From Serinus canaria (taxonomy: Eukaryota; Chordata; Aves; Passeriformes; Fringillidae), in contig NC_066316.1 in the NCBI RefSeq assembly GCF_022539315.1, positions 103,286,179-103,350,178 of the forward strand: a DNA stretch of 64,000 nt. The letters are read 5' to 3'. Positions 13,101 through 22,500 of the stretch are shown here, in pieces; the stretch's first letter is position 1, and each line of letters opens with the position of its first letter. Under the pieces are notes generated by a model. It had not been told where the DNA came from and did not search any database. It saw only the letters and a program-made list of their open reading frames with translations. The translations under genes were made by a program, and so were the position numbers.

Positions 13101-15111
13101 CTAACCTCTCTAAACTTTGTCTGTACACTGCAGTTTATGCATATACACATTCTGTAACTTGTCAATAAAGGGGAAAATTACCATATATTTAACACAGAAA
13201 TCAAGTTTACTGAACCAATTTTCATTTCTTCAGAAGAAAATGGAAAGTTACTGTAACACATAAGCTCACAGACATGATTAAAAAGAAAACCCAAGCAGCC
13301 TTATCCAAGATATCATGGTAAAAATATACAGCCAAGCTGTTACATATCATGCTGAATACTCACAACCTTTGTTTTGGATTTACAATTAAAAGTTATACCG
13401 AAATTACTCTATCAGCTTCACAAAATTTTGTATTTCTATTCTAACTAAAAGTAGACCAAATGCCCAAATACACTTACCACTATGACCTTCCAGAGTTTGA
13501 GTCACAGAAATGTTGTTAGGAGCTGCTAGTCCCTTTATCTTTGCCTCATCTAAAAAATAACAGAATTCATTATGAAAATAAACCTAACAAAGCATACCTG
13601 TTACCATGTTTCTATGAATACTGAAGCTCTAATCACTATTTACATACATAAACTAAACCACTTAAAAAGAAGCAGTTGGTAACTGCAGGATGAAATTTCC
13701 ACCCCTCAGTTCCATGTGTTTGCCATTCACATCTGTCATCCAAATCGATACATGCCTTATGGTCTAGCAGTTTTTCAGGGAAAAGAGCCAACAAAATAAA
13801 CAAAAAAAAAAAAAGAAAAACAACAACCAAAACAAAACAAACCCCAAACCTCACAACATCTATGGTTATCACATTTCGTTACAGTCAGAAAAAAAAGTTT
13901 CAAAATTCTTTAAAATGGATTTTACTTTAAAATGGATTTTTTTTTTTCTGGAACATATTTATTTAAAAGAAAATACACAGCCTTCTTCATAAAATAATAA
14001 CGATAGCAGAAAATAATCAAATAAAATCAAGAAATAACAAAGTTAGTTCCAAAATAAAGAGGAAGCCTACACAAAAATAATTAATTATATGCCCTGGAAA
14101 AAAAAAAAAAAAGGAAGTAGCACTGAAGAAAACTTCAGCAGATATAATGGATAGACAAATTATTTGTGTGCCAAATAAGACCAGCTGGAGAAAAACTCTA
14201 TACATAAGACAGTGATGAAAAAATTTGATGTTAGAAAAAATACATAATAGCTATGTACTGATTTAAAACATATGCAACATTGTCAAGTAACTCAGAGAAG
14301 AAGTTATGCCTAAGTGTGGTGGGTTTTGTTCTTAAGATACAAATTAAAAAACAACCCCCCCCCCAAAAAAAAACTAACAAACTAACACACCCCTCCCATT
14401 TACCTGTTTGTGTTTCTAATTTTATAACTTTCAGTAATCCATCCTCTCCACCACAGGCTATGAAACCTTGGGTCTTATTCCAGGAAATACATTTTAATCG
14501 AATATTACCGGGAATTGCAATCTGAAAAAGAAGTATTTTGTATCTCTACACAGCTGCAATAACCACGTTTTATTTTACATCGTCTATCTGAACACCTCAG
14601 AGACACCTACAATAGCACAAGAGATAAATTTATTTCTATTAACAGAACTATACATGCAAAAAAAGAGAGAAGACAGAACTGTAAGCATTAGAGAAACTGT
14701 GCCACCCTCAAGCAATTGGACTCATGGAATAAGTAATAATAACAGGACACCTGCAAAGGTGTGCTGAGCAACAAAAACAAGTGACGGGGGTCACACAGTG
14801 CTCAGGGCTTCAGTCTCCAGCGGAAAAACCGCGTCCAGAGCCTGTCGGGGGAAAAACTGCGGAGCCCCAAAGCAGGCCGAAGGAACCGGCGGGACAGAGC
14901 GGGGCAGCGCTCCGGGAGTGCCGCACCGTGTGCGGCCGCCTCGCAGCGACCGCGGGCGGCGGGAGAGCCCCGAGGCTCCCCTCAGCCCCCCCGGGCTCCG
15001 CGCTCCCGATCCCCGGGACTCCCCAGGGCAGCTCCCTCTGCCCGAGAGCAGCCTGCCCTCCGCCGCCCCGCGCCTCCCCAGCAGCACCTTCTTGCAGAGG
15101 TAGATGAACAT
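1126..15111 (-). CDS. WDR35: WDR35 (IFT121), 5' part of gene, coding exons 1-11
   Basis: WDR35/IFT121 is a subunit of the IFT-A complex, which drives retrograde transport and membrane-cargo entry in cilia. The coding exons, in gene order, are 15088-15111, 14404-14521, 13478-13549, 12096-12188, 10872-11000, 10531-10664, 8761-8926, 8519-8664, 6405-6530, 3816-4001 and 1126-1186. All have GT-AG borders, and the phases join into one open frame of 1255 bases (about 418 residues). The product is the first WD40 propeller and part of the second. Family-typical stretches include [32 protein letters not shown] and [16 protein letters not shown]. The rest of the second propeller and the TPR-like C-terminal half (human protein about 1180 residues) must lie beyond the left edge. 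No frame break was seen in the exons present. Confidence 0.96.
3816..4001 (-). CDS. WDR35: WDR35 coding exon 10
   Basis: Encodes [38 protein letters not shown] and [10 protein letters not shown]. It is 62 codons, phase 0 at both ends. Confidence 0.97.
6268..6316. repeat. TA/CA/TG microsatellite in WDR35 intron 9
   Basis: About 49 bases of alternating purine-pyrimidine sequence: TATA-rich, then CACACA, then TATGTATG. It is partly self-complementary and likely to vary in length. Confidence 0.85.
6405..6530 (-). CDS. WDR35: WDR35 coding exon 9
   Basis: Encodes [20 protein letters not shown] and [19 protein letters not shown]. It is 42 codons, phase 0 at both ends, donor GTATGT. Confidence 0.97.
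8519..8664 (-). CDS. WDR35: WDR35 coding exon 8
   Basis: Encodes [20 protein letters not shown] through [13 protein letters not shown]. Phase 1 in, phase 0 out, donor GTAAAA. Confidence 0.97.
8761..8926 (-). CDS. WDR35: WDR35 coding exon 7
   Basis: Encodes [29 protein letters not shown] and [16 protein letters not shown], all family-specific. The intron to exon 8 is only 96 bases (8665-8760). Confidence 0.97.
10531..10664 (-). CDS. WDR35: WDR35 coding exon 6
   Basis: Encodes [18 protein letters not shown] and [13 protein letters not shown]. The exon ends in phase 0 with donor GTAAGT. Confidence 0.97.
10872..11000 (-). CDS. WDR35: WDR35 coding exon 5
   Basis: Encodes [18 protein letters not shown] and then the [17 protein letters not shown] blade, nearly identical to mammalian WDR35. 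The donor is GTAAGA. Confidence 0.97.
12096..12188 (-). CDS. WDR35: WDR35 coding exon 4
   Basis: Encodes [18 protein letters not shown] and [11 protein letters not shown] chose the CTAG acceptor at 12189-12190 over a CAG 10 bases further in, because only it restores the conserved G-x-V-Q-V-V-T-W junction and the phase. Confidence 0.94.
13478..13549 (-). CDS. WDR35: WDR35 coding exon 3
   Basis: Encodes [20 protein letters not shown] followed by EGHSG, as in vertebrate WDR35. The acceptor is TTTTTTAG and the donor GTAAGTG. Phase 1 at both ends. Confidence 0.95.
14404..14521 (-). CDS. WDR35: WDR35 coding exon 2
   Basis: Encodes residues 9-47, including [14 protein letters not shown], the first WD blade. 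The acceptor is a run of T followed by CAG, and the donor is GTAAA-type. The exon ends in phase 1. Confidence 0.95.
15088..15111 (-). CDS. WDR35: WDR35 coding exon 1 (start codon)
   Basis: The ATG is at 15111-15109 and the exon encodes MFIYLCKK, close to the human N-terminus MFFYLSKK. The exon ends on a codon boundary, and the donor reads GTGCTG, a weak but GT-type site. The start is supported by homology and by its place inside the CpG-rich promoter block. Confidence 0.9.
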
Positions 15112-15174
15112 CCCGGCGGAGCGCAGTAGCCGCCCGGGCCGGCCCTCACGGCAGCGCGACCAAGCCGGCCCCGC

Positions 15175-15188
15175 GTCCCCCTGGCAAC
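15175..15188 (+). promoter_or_regulatory. Near-consensus RFX X-box upstream of WDR35
   Basis: Reads GTCCCC-CT-GGCAAC. The right half-site is a perfect RGYAAC, and the left half-site has one mismatch to GTNRCC. It lies 64-77 bases upstream of the ATG. RFX factors drive many IFT genes through such sites, so a role in WDR35 expression is plausible but untested. Confidence 0.5.
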
Positions 15189-15436
15189 CGCCCGCGGAAA
15201 TGGCGCCGCTTCCGGGGGAGCGGCCGGCGCCATTAGCGGTGTGCCCACTCCGCCCGGGCCGGTAACCTTGCGCTGGGCCCTGCCCTGGGGGCATCGCCGG
15301 CCCAGGAGCGCTCAACTCGGTTAGAAAACACTGTCAGTGCGTTAATAAAGGTCCGCTGCTTTTACACGAAGAAAAATCCCAAGTTTGTGAACCGCAGATT
15401 GTCTGCGCACGGTGTTCGTAGTGTAACTTACATCGA

Positions 15437-15690
15437 CATAGAATCGTAGAATGGTTTGGGGTGGAAGGGACTTAGAAGGCCATCGAGAACCCTGCCATGT
15501 CCTGCCATGGGCCAGGACACCTTCCACTAGACCAGGCTGCTCTGAGCCGCATCCAGCCTGGCCTTGAACACCTCCAGGGATGGAGCATCCACAGCTTCTC
15601 TCAGCCAGAGCTTCGCCACCCCCACAGTAACAAATTTCTTCCTAATATATTACCTAAACCTGGCCTATTTCAGTTTAAAGGCATTCCTAA
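15437..15690 (-). mobile_element. CR1 LINE, 3' fragment
   Basis: Shows the typical bird CR1 tail read in reverse: an ATAGAAT start, GGTTTGGGGTGGAAGGGACTT, then GGACACCTTCCACTAGACC, GGCCTTGAACACCTCCAGGG and a segment ending TTTCAGTTTAAAG. Since CR1 ends in ATTCTATG repeats, the element's 3' end is at about 15437 and it lies on the minus strand, 5'-truncated. It sits about 330 bases upstream of the WDR35 start. Confidence 0.92.
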
Positions 15691-16415
15691 CCAAAAAGGA
15701 AGGAGACTTAATCATTGAAACAGAGAGCAACTAATGAGCTCTCAGTGATGCTGAGGTATTAGAAAGATAAATTACTTGTCACTAATAACTGCCATGTTAA
15801 AATTTACAGCTGGACAAGTTTTGATGATGTCAGACCTAGAGGGAGGTTAATAAAGCTTGGGAAGAAGGATGTCATACTGATAATGGACACAAAGAATGCA
15901 GAGTTTATGGGCCACAAGGCCCACATTTGGCAGAACTCCCAAGATAAGAAGGAAACTAGTAAAGTCAACTCAGCATCGAACGGCCATCAGCTCGGACTGG
16001 GTAAAGGGTAATTCCAGCAGGGGCAGATTGCAACCATCGGACCCAAGAAACCCACCAGCCCAAAAGAAAAGACTGAGCATGCGAATAATTAACATGAGAA
16101 GCAATAGAATCATTAACCATCAGAAGGTAGAACACTAATTAATAAGAGAACTATGTAATTTGCAGCACTATGTAACTCCAGTGCCCACTGGCCTTTTGGT
16201 CAGGGACTGTGCAAGTATCTCCTCATCCAGGAACGGGTAAGAGATGCAGAGATGCAACACATGAAAAGAGACTGTATGAAGTAAATAGAGGTGTTGATAT
16301 AATATTGTGAAATTGGTACTGTGTAGTAGAATTTTGGAAAACTCACACATGCTTGAGAGTGACGAGAGTATGAAGTCATGATTAAAAAACATTCTCTTTT
16401 GGGTAGTAGTGTGGA

Positions 16416-16858
16416 ATGGGGCAATCAGTTAAATCTTTTCCTTGTTCTCCATTAGGATGTATTTTGAATCACTGGGACAAGTTTGGTGGAGAACTTCTTA
16501 CAAAGTGGAAGTTAAAGGAATACTGTACTCAATGGTGGCCAAAATATAAATTGGATGGTGATCCAAAGTGGCCAGAAATGGGAATATTAAATTATAATAA
16601 CATGCTACACCTCTTGTTCTGCAGAAGTTGGATAAGTGGGATGAAATCGTGTGTGTGGATTTGTTTTTCTCATTGAGAAATGGTCATAAAACAAGAAAGA
16701 AATGCAGGTTATTCATGTCTGATTCAAATATATTAATGATGATGGAAGAGAAAAAGAAAGTATCTAGTTGCTGTTCTGCTTCTATAGGGAAAAGGTGTCT
16801 GAAAGTGGGTAGCGAAGAAGAAGGTGTACAGCTGTTGGTTTCTCTGAGAAAGAATTAG
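16416..16858 (+). pseudogene. ERV gag (matrix) remnant
   Basis: The ATG at 16416 opens with MGQ, a retroviral-type myristoylation signal. It continues with a matrix-like segment containing LGCILNHWDKFGG and EYCTQWWPKYKL. The frame ends at 16676. The similar reading continues in another frame from about 16628 (WDEIVCVDLFFSL), so a frameshift near 16625-16635 breaks the gene. The second piece stops at 16858. Not functional. Confidence 0.7.
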
Positions 16859-17194
16859 GATAGTGATAATTTGGACCAGGAAAGTACTGATGGTAAGACT
16901 GAATTAAGGGGTGCATTTAGTCCAATTGCAGGTAGAATTTGAGCACACCAAAACCCTGTATATGTAAAAGTTCCCTTTTCAACCACTGATTTGATACATT
17001 TGAAGGAGTCTGCCAGGTTGTAAAAAAAAAATTCAAGAAAAAGTTGAAATTCTGTATGGTACACCACATAATGTGAATCTGACGGGAAAAACTGACCAGA
17101 TGATGTGGTAAGAGAAAAAGCTTTAACAGATTATCTCTTGTGGTTAAAGAAAACCCTGAGACTATTACACAGATACTTGCTCTTTAGAACACCA

Positions 17195-17338
17195 GTCCCA
17201 ATCAAGTCACCAATATATTCTTTCACGCATGGATATCAAGTCTACCTGAAAACCTGGAAAGATACTCCACTAGCTGAGAAGAGGAAAGGACCTTTTCAGG
17301 TACTGCTAACCACACACAGAGCCACGGAATTGAAATGA
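17195..17338 (+). pseudogene. ERV pol integrase C-terminal remnant
   Basis: A frame ending at 17338 contains YQVYLKTWKDTPLAEKRKGP followed by FQVLLTTHRA. This resembles the C-terminal (SH3-like) domain of gammaretroviral integrase. A stop follows directly, and related-looking sequence continues in the other register to 17556. The catalytic core is missing. Confidence 0.65.
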
Positions 17339-17650
17339 CTGCACTCATGAATTCATTACACAGACCAAAGGTATTCCTGCAACTTTGTGGTGGTCTTAAC
17401 AGAAAGACCCCCGAAGCTGAAACTGACTCAGGACTCATGAACTGGACATGGACAAAAATAGAATCTGTACTGCAATTTTATTGTATTCAGGGAGAAATTT
17501 TACTGTATTTTTGTGTTTTACTAAGTTTAAGAAGTTTTTATAGGCAATGTGCTTGATTTTTGGAACACCACTGAGCACCCAGACGTGGGTGCACAACTCT
17601 GAAATAAACAATCAAGTCTCTTTTGAGTGTGAAATTATTGGCTTGTAACA

Positions 17651-19000
17651 CACTGGATAATAAATCACATTTTTCTTAACAACAATAGGTCCTATTTTAA
17701 AGAAATCATTTATAAAATCTTGGAATTTTACTTGGTACTCACAAAGTGAGGCAGGTGATTGCTCAGAGGAATTGAATGTAAATATTATCATTTGAAATGC
17801 AAAATGAAGTTATGAATACTAGTGCATGAATTGAAGCCTGCCTAGCTGACAGCTTGCAAGATACATCTGGCCTCCAGGACAATATTCCATTTTCCTATAA
17901 AATTTTACATCTCATCTGACAACTGGCCTTAGTGTAAATAGGACTGATGTCATCCCCTCCCAATTGCCAAGAACTTGTAAAGTCTTGCATTAGATTTACA
18001 ATTTGTTTATCCTTAGCAATTACAGAGGCCAAGGCATACTTCTGGCCCTATAAATGCCTGTATAATACTCATGCCTAAGGAGAGGACATGAAAGTAAGCA
18101 AAGTAAAGTGCTGGATATAAAACTCCATGACTTGGAAAAATAAAAAAAAATGCATGCACAGCACTTTGAAGAAGCAAGTGTAGTATAGCCAGGACGTCCC
18201 ATTCTAACTTTAATAGTACTGCAGCAAATTAATATCAGTACAGGGACACACCACAAAATACCAAGCACAGCCAAATCCAGAATTCTTGGAGGGTTTATAG
18301 TCTCATTTTTAGCCCTCACAGCTGAAGCTGTGTCCCATGTTCACTTGTGCTGTTTCGTGTTATATTCCAGCTTAACATAACTGTGCAGGCATACCTGAAG
18401 TCACACTCCCATGTGCAGCGAACATAACTGAACGTGCTTGAATGTGGCATGTGCAGGGTGTGAAACAAGTACAGATGTTGTTCCATACATCCTTGGCAAA
18501 CCACTTACCAGATATAATATTCTGTGTAATTATATTGCAAGGGTCTACAAAATATGTGGGATTTTTCCATTTTAAAAACCTATCGTTTTGGCTCCTAATT
18601 TAAATATAACTTCAAAAGTATTTGGATGACTATAAATGCCAAGTGTATAAAATTATTAGATTCTTTTAACAACTAATTCTTTTTAATTCTTAGCTTGAGG
18701 GTTTTATCCTAAAAGCCTGATTGACACAAGTAAAGTGTCAGTAAAGTCTGTAATGACAACAGGAACAACTAAGAACATAACTAAATCTTGCAGGATAAAA
18801 ATATTAAATTGGAGGATGTCTTTCATTCTTCTACATTTTAAACATTATTAATAGCTGAAATTACTGTTCAATTTTTTATCTATATTTACAGTAACATCTA
18901 GGTTTTAAAATCAAATACTTTTTCCAAACATGTGACTTGGGACAGTATTCTGTTTATTTCTTCCATGTATGCCTCCTTTATCCTTGAAGTTTTGTTTCCT
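17651..19000. other. WDR35-MATN3 intergenic stretch
   Basis: AT-rich sequence with no gene that I can support. The short minus-strand open frames at 18020-18504 show no recognisable protein features. Confidence 0.6.
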
Positions 19001-19099
19001 TGGGTTTTTTAAACCCTTTATTTCATAACACATGTCCTTTAGGTTGAATACAAAATAACTTCCAACATCAATGTGCATATCATATTGTATTTTATTAAA

Positions 19100-19523
19100 A
19101 TAAGTTACAGGATCCCAACTTTCTTTCCCATTTTATTGAAAGAAGACATAGGCACATTTTTTCATTCTGCCTTGCCATTTCAAAGTTTTATATAATGTGA
19201 TATACTGTATCCATTCATTTTTTTTCTGTATTTACTTTGAAGTAAGAGAATAAAAAATGCAGTTACTACAGAAAAGCAGTACCTGCAGTAGAAACTGAAG
19301 CACAGCAGGTATGAGTAGCTTCATGGGTATAAAGTGACTGTACATGAAGATCCTTAGGGTCACTATATTTTCAAGACTCTTGTCTCCCTGAAGTCTTCTT
19401 GACGTTTGTCCATAATAATAAGCCGCTGCTGTTTTGTAAGCTGTGCAATGAAATAAAGCTTCCTGAAAACAATAAAAAGGCTTGATTCTGAAAGATTATT
19501 TTAAAATCAAGCAAAATGATAGC
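19100..19523 (-). other. MATN3 3' UTR (end uncertain)
   Basis: Minus-strand AATAAA signals occur at 19132-19137, 19091-19096 and 19017-19022. Which one is used cannot be told from sequence, so the UTR is about 400-520 bases. Confidence 0.5.
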
Positions 19524-19579
19524 TCAGACAATCTGCTGTCTGTCTTGATATGCCTGCAGCTTCTCAGACACTTCCTCTA
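19524..19579 (-). CDS. MATN3: MATN3 exon 8: end of coiled coil and stop
   Basis: After the CCAC acceptor it encodes [18 protein letters not shown] and then TGA at 19526-19524. It matches the human LDDILEKLK... end in position, phase and heptad character. Confidence 0.88.
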
Positions 19580-22500
19580 GTGGCCAGTTGTTAAGGGCAA
19601 TAAAATAGATGGCTATAAGGTTTGTTTTATTTACAGTTTTTCTCATTGCTGCATTTTCAAAAGACGGTCTGGTTTCTAGATGAAATCAATAGATGCTTGA
19701 AACAGAGATTTCTAAACATATTAGAGCTCTGTCAAGATCTGGCATCTTCCCAAATAATCTCAACAACCCTAATTTCTTAGAAAGAGCTGGATCGGGTGAT
19801 ACCCAGGGACGAGGAGCAGAAGGTGATGGTCTCTGCTGTGTTTCCCAGGTTGTCTAGAAAGGGTGCTGGGGATAGAAATGGCCCATCAAAGAATAACTTT
19901 GTAGGAAAGCCTCAGTTCTTTGTATAACCCACAACATCTTCTTGCTAAACATGAGCTCTTGGGGCAGAAAGATTGATCTCTGGAGGACATGCTACTACTC
20001 AGATGACATTAAAGGTTTAAATATCTCGGTGTTCAGTTTTAACTAATTAGATTCCCTCGAATTATACATTGTAATCTGGGAAAATCTGAGTTCTTCCCCC
20101 TGCTTTTACCAGGCAGATAAACTGAACTCCAAGCACACTGCATGAAGAGGGATGTGCAATTAGATCTCATAAAAATAACTTTGAATTTAATAAAAAACTG
20201 GGAAAGTTTTGCGTCCTCAGCAGAAGTGTTTATTTGACTTTCAGAAACTTTGGTAAACTGAAAAATTATTGTATCTATCTAAATGATGTATAAAACCCAC
20301 TACTTTGCTCTCCTTTTTTATAATCTTAAATAGTCCACTCTTCCTTGATTTTGAAGCCTCAGAGATTGGGATGATAACCACAGACATAATGCTCCTTTAA
20401 ATCAATTCCTACTTGAATAAGAGCATCTTTGACAAAAAAAAAACCATTCAGTCTCAAAAATTTTCAGCAAAGAAAATCTGTGACCTTCCTTGGTAAATTG
20501 TAGCAGTGATCAACCACTCTCACTTGTAAAAATTACACCTTCTGATGTACCACAGCTTGTCCAACTTCAACTTCCAGTTATTAGTTCCTGCCATGTCATC
20601 TGAGGGCATTTATTTCAGCATTCAGGCTGACTGTGGTACAACAGAGATCACCACTTGCTCTTTGTTTATTGTTGGGATTTTTTTTTCTCTCCCACATGTT
20701 TGTGGAATGTCTGATCCGGGGGCTGACCGCGTTTCCCTTCCCGGCTGCAGAGGCGGCACTGCAGCAAACGCAGCCGGCAAATCCCACCCCAGCCGGCAGC
20801 TCGGGTCCCCCACGGGCACTCAGCCTGCCCAGAGCCTCCAGCCTCAGCACCCTGCCTTGCAGCCCTCTCATGCTCCTGCATGCCCGCATACTGACAGGCT
20901 CACACATTTTCATGGAAAAGAAAGTGCTTGAAAATCACTTGGGATAGTGCCTGCCTATGAAGGTGGGATGCAGAGGAATACCACAGATAATGGGACTGTT
21001 GTCACACTGCCCATGAAATTGTCCCGAAAGTTTTGGGACATAATAGGAGGGCTCAAAACTGAGTGTTTGATGTAACAGTAAAAGCCAACTAGAAGATTAT
21101 GAGTTTGATGAACTGTGCTTAATGTTCAACATGGCAGATATAATCTAGGGGGTGTGGGCATATGCATTTATTTTATCTGTATTATGTTTCTCTTCAATGA
21201 AATGTGAAAATATAGTGGTGTTTGCAGCAACCTATCTTTTTTTCCATAATATTTCTAAAATCACCCTCAAAATACTTTCTTCCCTGGTTTATAACAAAAC
21301 AGTTACCTCTAAAATACCAGGAAAGTGCTGAATGCAGGTGATCATGTCAGAAAAAGGATATACTTTGTGGACAGAGCTTCGAGGCGTGAGGTCACTGAGT
21401 CCTGGAGAGCAGCTATGGCTTCACACTTACAGGACTCTTCAGTTGTTACAAGACTGCTTGTTATGGCTCCTAAGAGAGAAGACAGTATTTACTATATTTA
21501 CTACAATTATTGAACATTTAAATCCCAAGAAAATGCTTGATCCTGTGGAAGGATCAAACCCACGCTATGAGACTACAGCAAGCACTGCAAGCCAGGGCAG
21601 GTGGGAAGGAGGAGCAGCAGTGAACAGGGGCTGCTGTGTAGCCAGAGACCTGAGTCCAGGAGAGGGAAGAGAGAGCTCAACTTGAACCATGAAGGAAGCG
21701 GAGCAGGATGTTCCTCACCTGCCTGCCTGGATCCTCTACACTCTTTAAATTAGACCATTACTGAGAAAAAAAAATAAAATAAAAATAAAAAAGGGCCTGG
21801 CTGCAGATACCAACCAGCCTCCCCTTCAACTTTAATTGTGTCGCCCCACAAGTACTCTTGGTTTCTGACATTTGCGAAATGGGTGCCTAGGGAGGATGGA
21901 CACAAATCCATTCAAATGTCACATGAGTATAGATGGAGGGAATGACATCATTCAAACAGGCCCAGGTGAATTTAAAATCTAGCAGAAAGTCACAGCAATC
22001 AAACTGGAGGAGCCAGTTAGTATGACCAAGGAGTTACCAGTCTCTTCAGAAAGGGAAAGTGATCATTGCTATACTCCACAGTGCTTCTATTGAATCTGTT
22101 CCTAAGTCTTGACCTCAGTCTTCCAAATATACAGGGGACCAGCCTCAGCTGTCCTCAAGAATTCCTTTTCCTTCATAATTCACAAAAAAACCCCAACAAT
22201 GATGACAATTTCACTGTAGTGTAATAATGTCAAGCATCAGTAGATGGCTGTGAGTTCTTAGCTGCATGAAAGGCAATTTAACATCACCTACTCCATAAAG
22301 TAAAATAGTTAAGGCTGCACCACTTTGCTGAAGGCTGAGAACAAATTTATCAACAGCTACTGCAGCACAGGTACTGTAGTGAGTTCACCATCCACATCTG
22401 AGACTGGAATAATAAGCTTTCGAAAGCAAAGCCTTCTTAGAAGAGAGCCTACAAATACATTTTCAATAAGTTATCAAGAGGTAGTACATATATATAATAC

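Larger units (their letters stand above)
1187..14403 (-). other. WDR35 introns 2-10
   Basis: The introns are 1187-3815, 4002-6404, 6531-8518, 8665-8760, 8927-10530, 10665-10871, 11001-12095, 12189-13477 and 13550-14403. They are AT-rich with A and T runs. A TA/TG microsatellite lies in intron 9 and a small direct repeat at about 13908-13940 in intron 2. I found no extra genes in them. Confidence 0.8.
14790..15320 (-). promoter_or_regulatory. WDR35 CpG-rich promoter
   Basis: A GC-rich, CpG-dense block spans exon 1 and its upstream flank in otherwise AT-rich DNA. It contains an ETS-like CTTCCGG and an AAATGGCGCC element resembling a YY1 site near 15196-15212. The long open frames on both strands here are a base-composition effect. 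Confidence 0.8.
15780..17650 (+). mobile_element. Decayed endogenous retrovirus (gammaretrovirus-like) with LTR-like 5' flank
   Basis: An LTR-like stretch (about 15780-16300) is followed by the start of a gag matrix-type reading frame, then a large gap, then the C-terminal part of a pol integrase. It ends at about 17650, just after a CCCAGACGTGGGTGCACAAC segment and an AATAAA. Protease, reverse transcriptase, most of integrase and env are absent, and the remaining frames are interrupted. Assignment rests on recognition of the gag and integrase segments and avian LTR-like text. Borders are approximate and no target-site duplication was identified. Confidence 0.7.

Noticed and set aside
14781..15315. 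Long open frames on both strands around WDR35 exon 1 (up to 174 codons).
   Set aside because: Stop-poor GC-rich sequence; only the first eight codons of WDR35 are supported.
19283..19462. A 60-codon open minus-strand block flanked by good AG and GT signals that reads like an exon.
   Set aside because: Its only open phase (0) does not fit MATN3 exon 6 (phase 1), it has no matrilin features, and it lies beyond the MATN3 stop in the predicted 3' UTR. A 60-codon open stretch is expected by chance.
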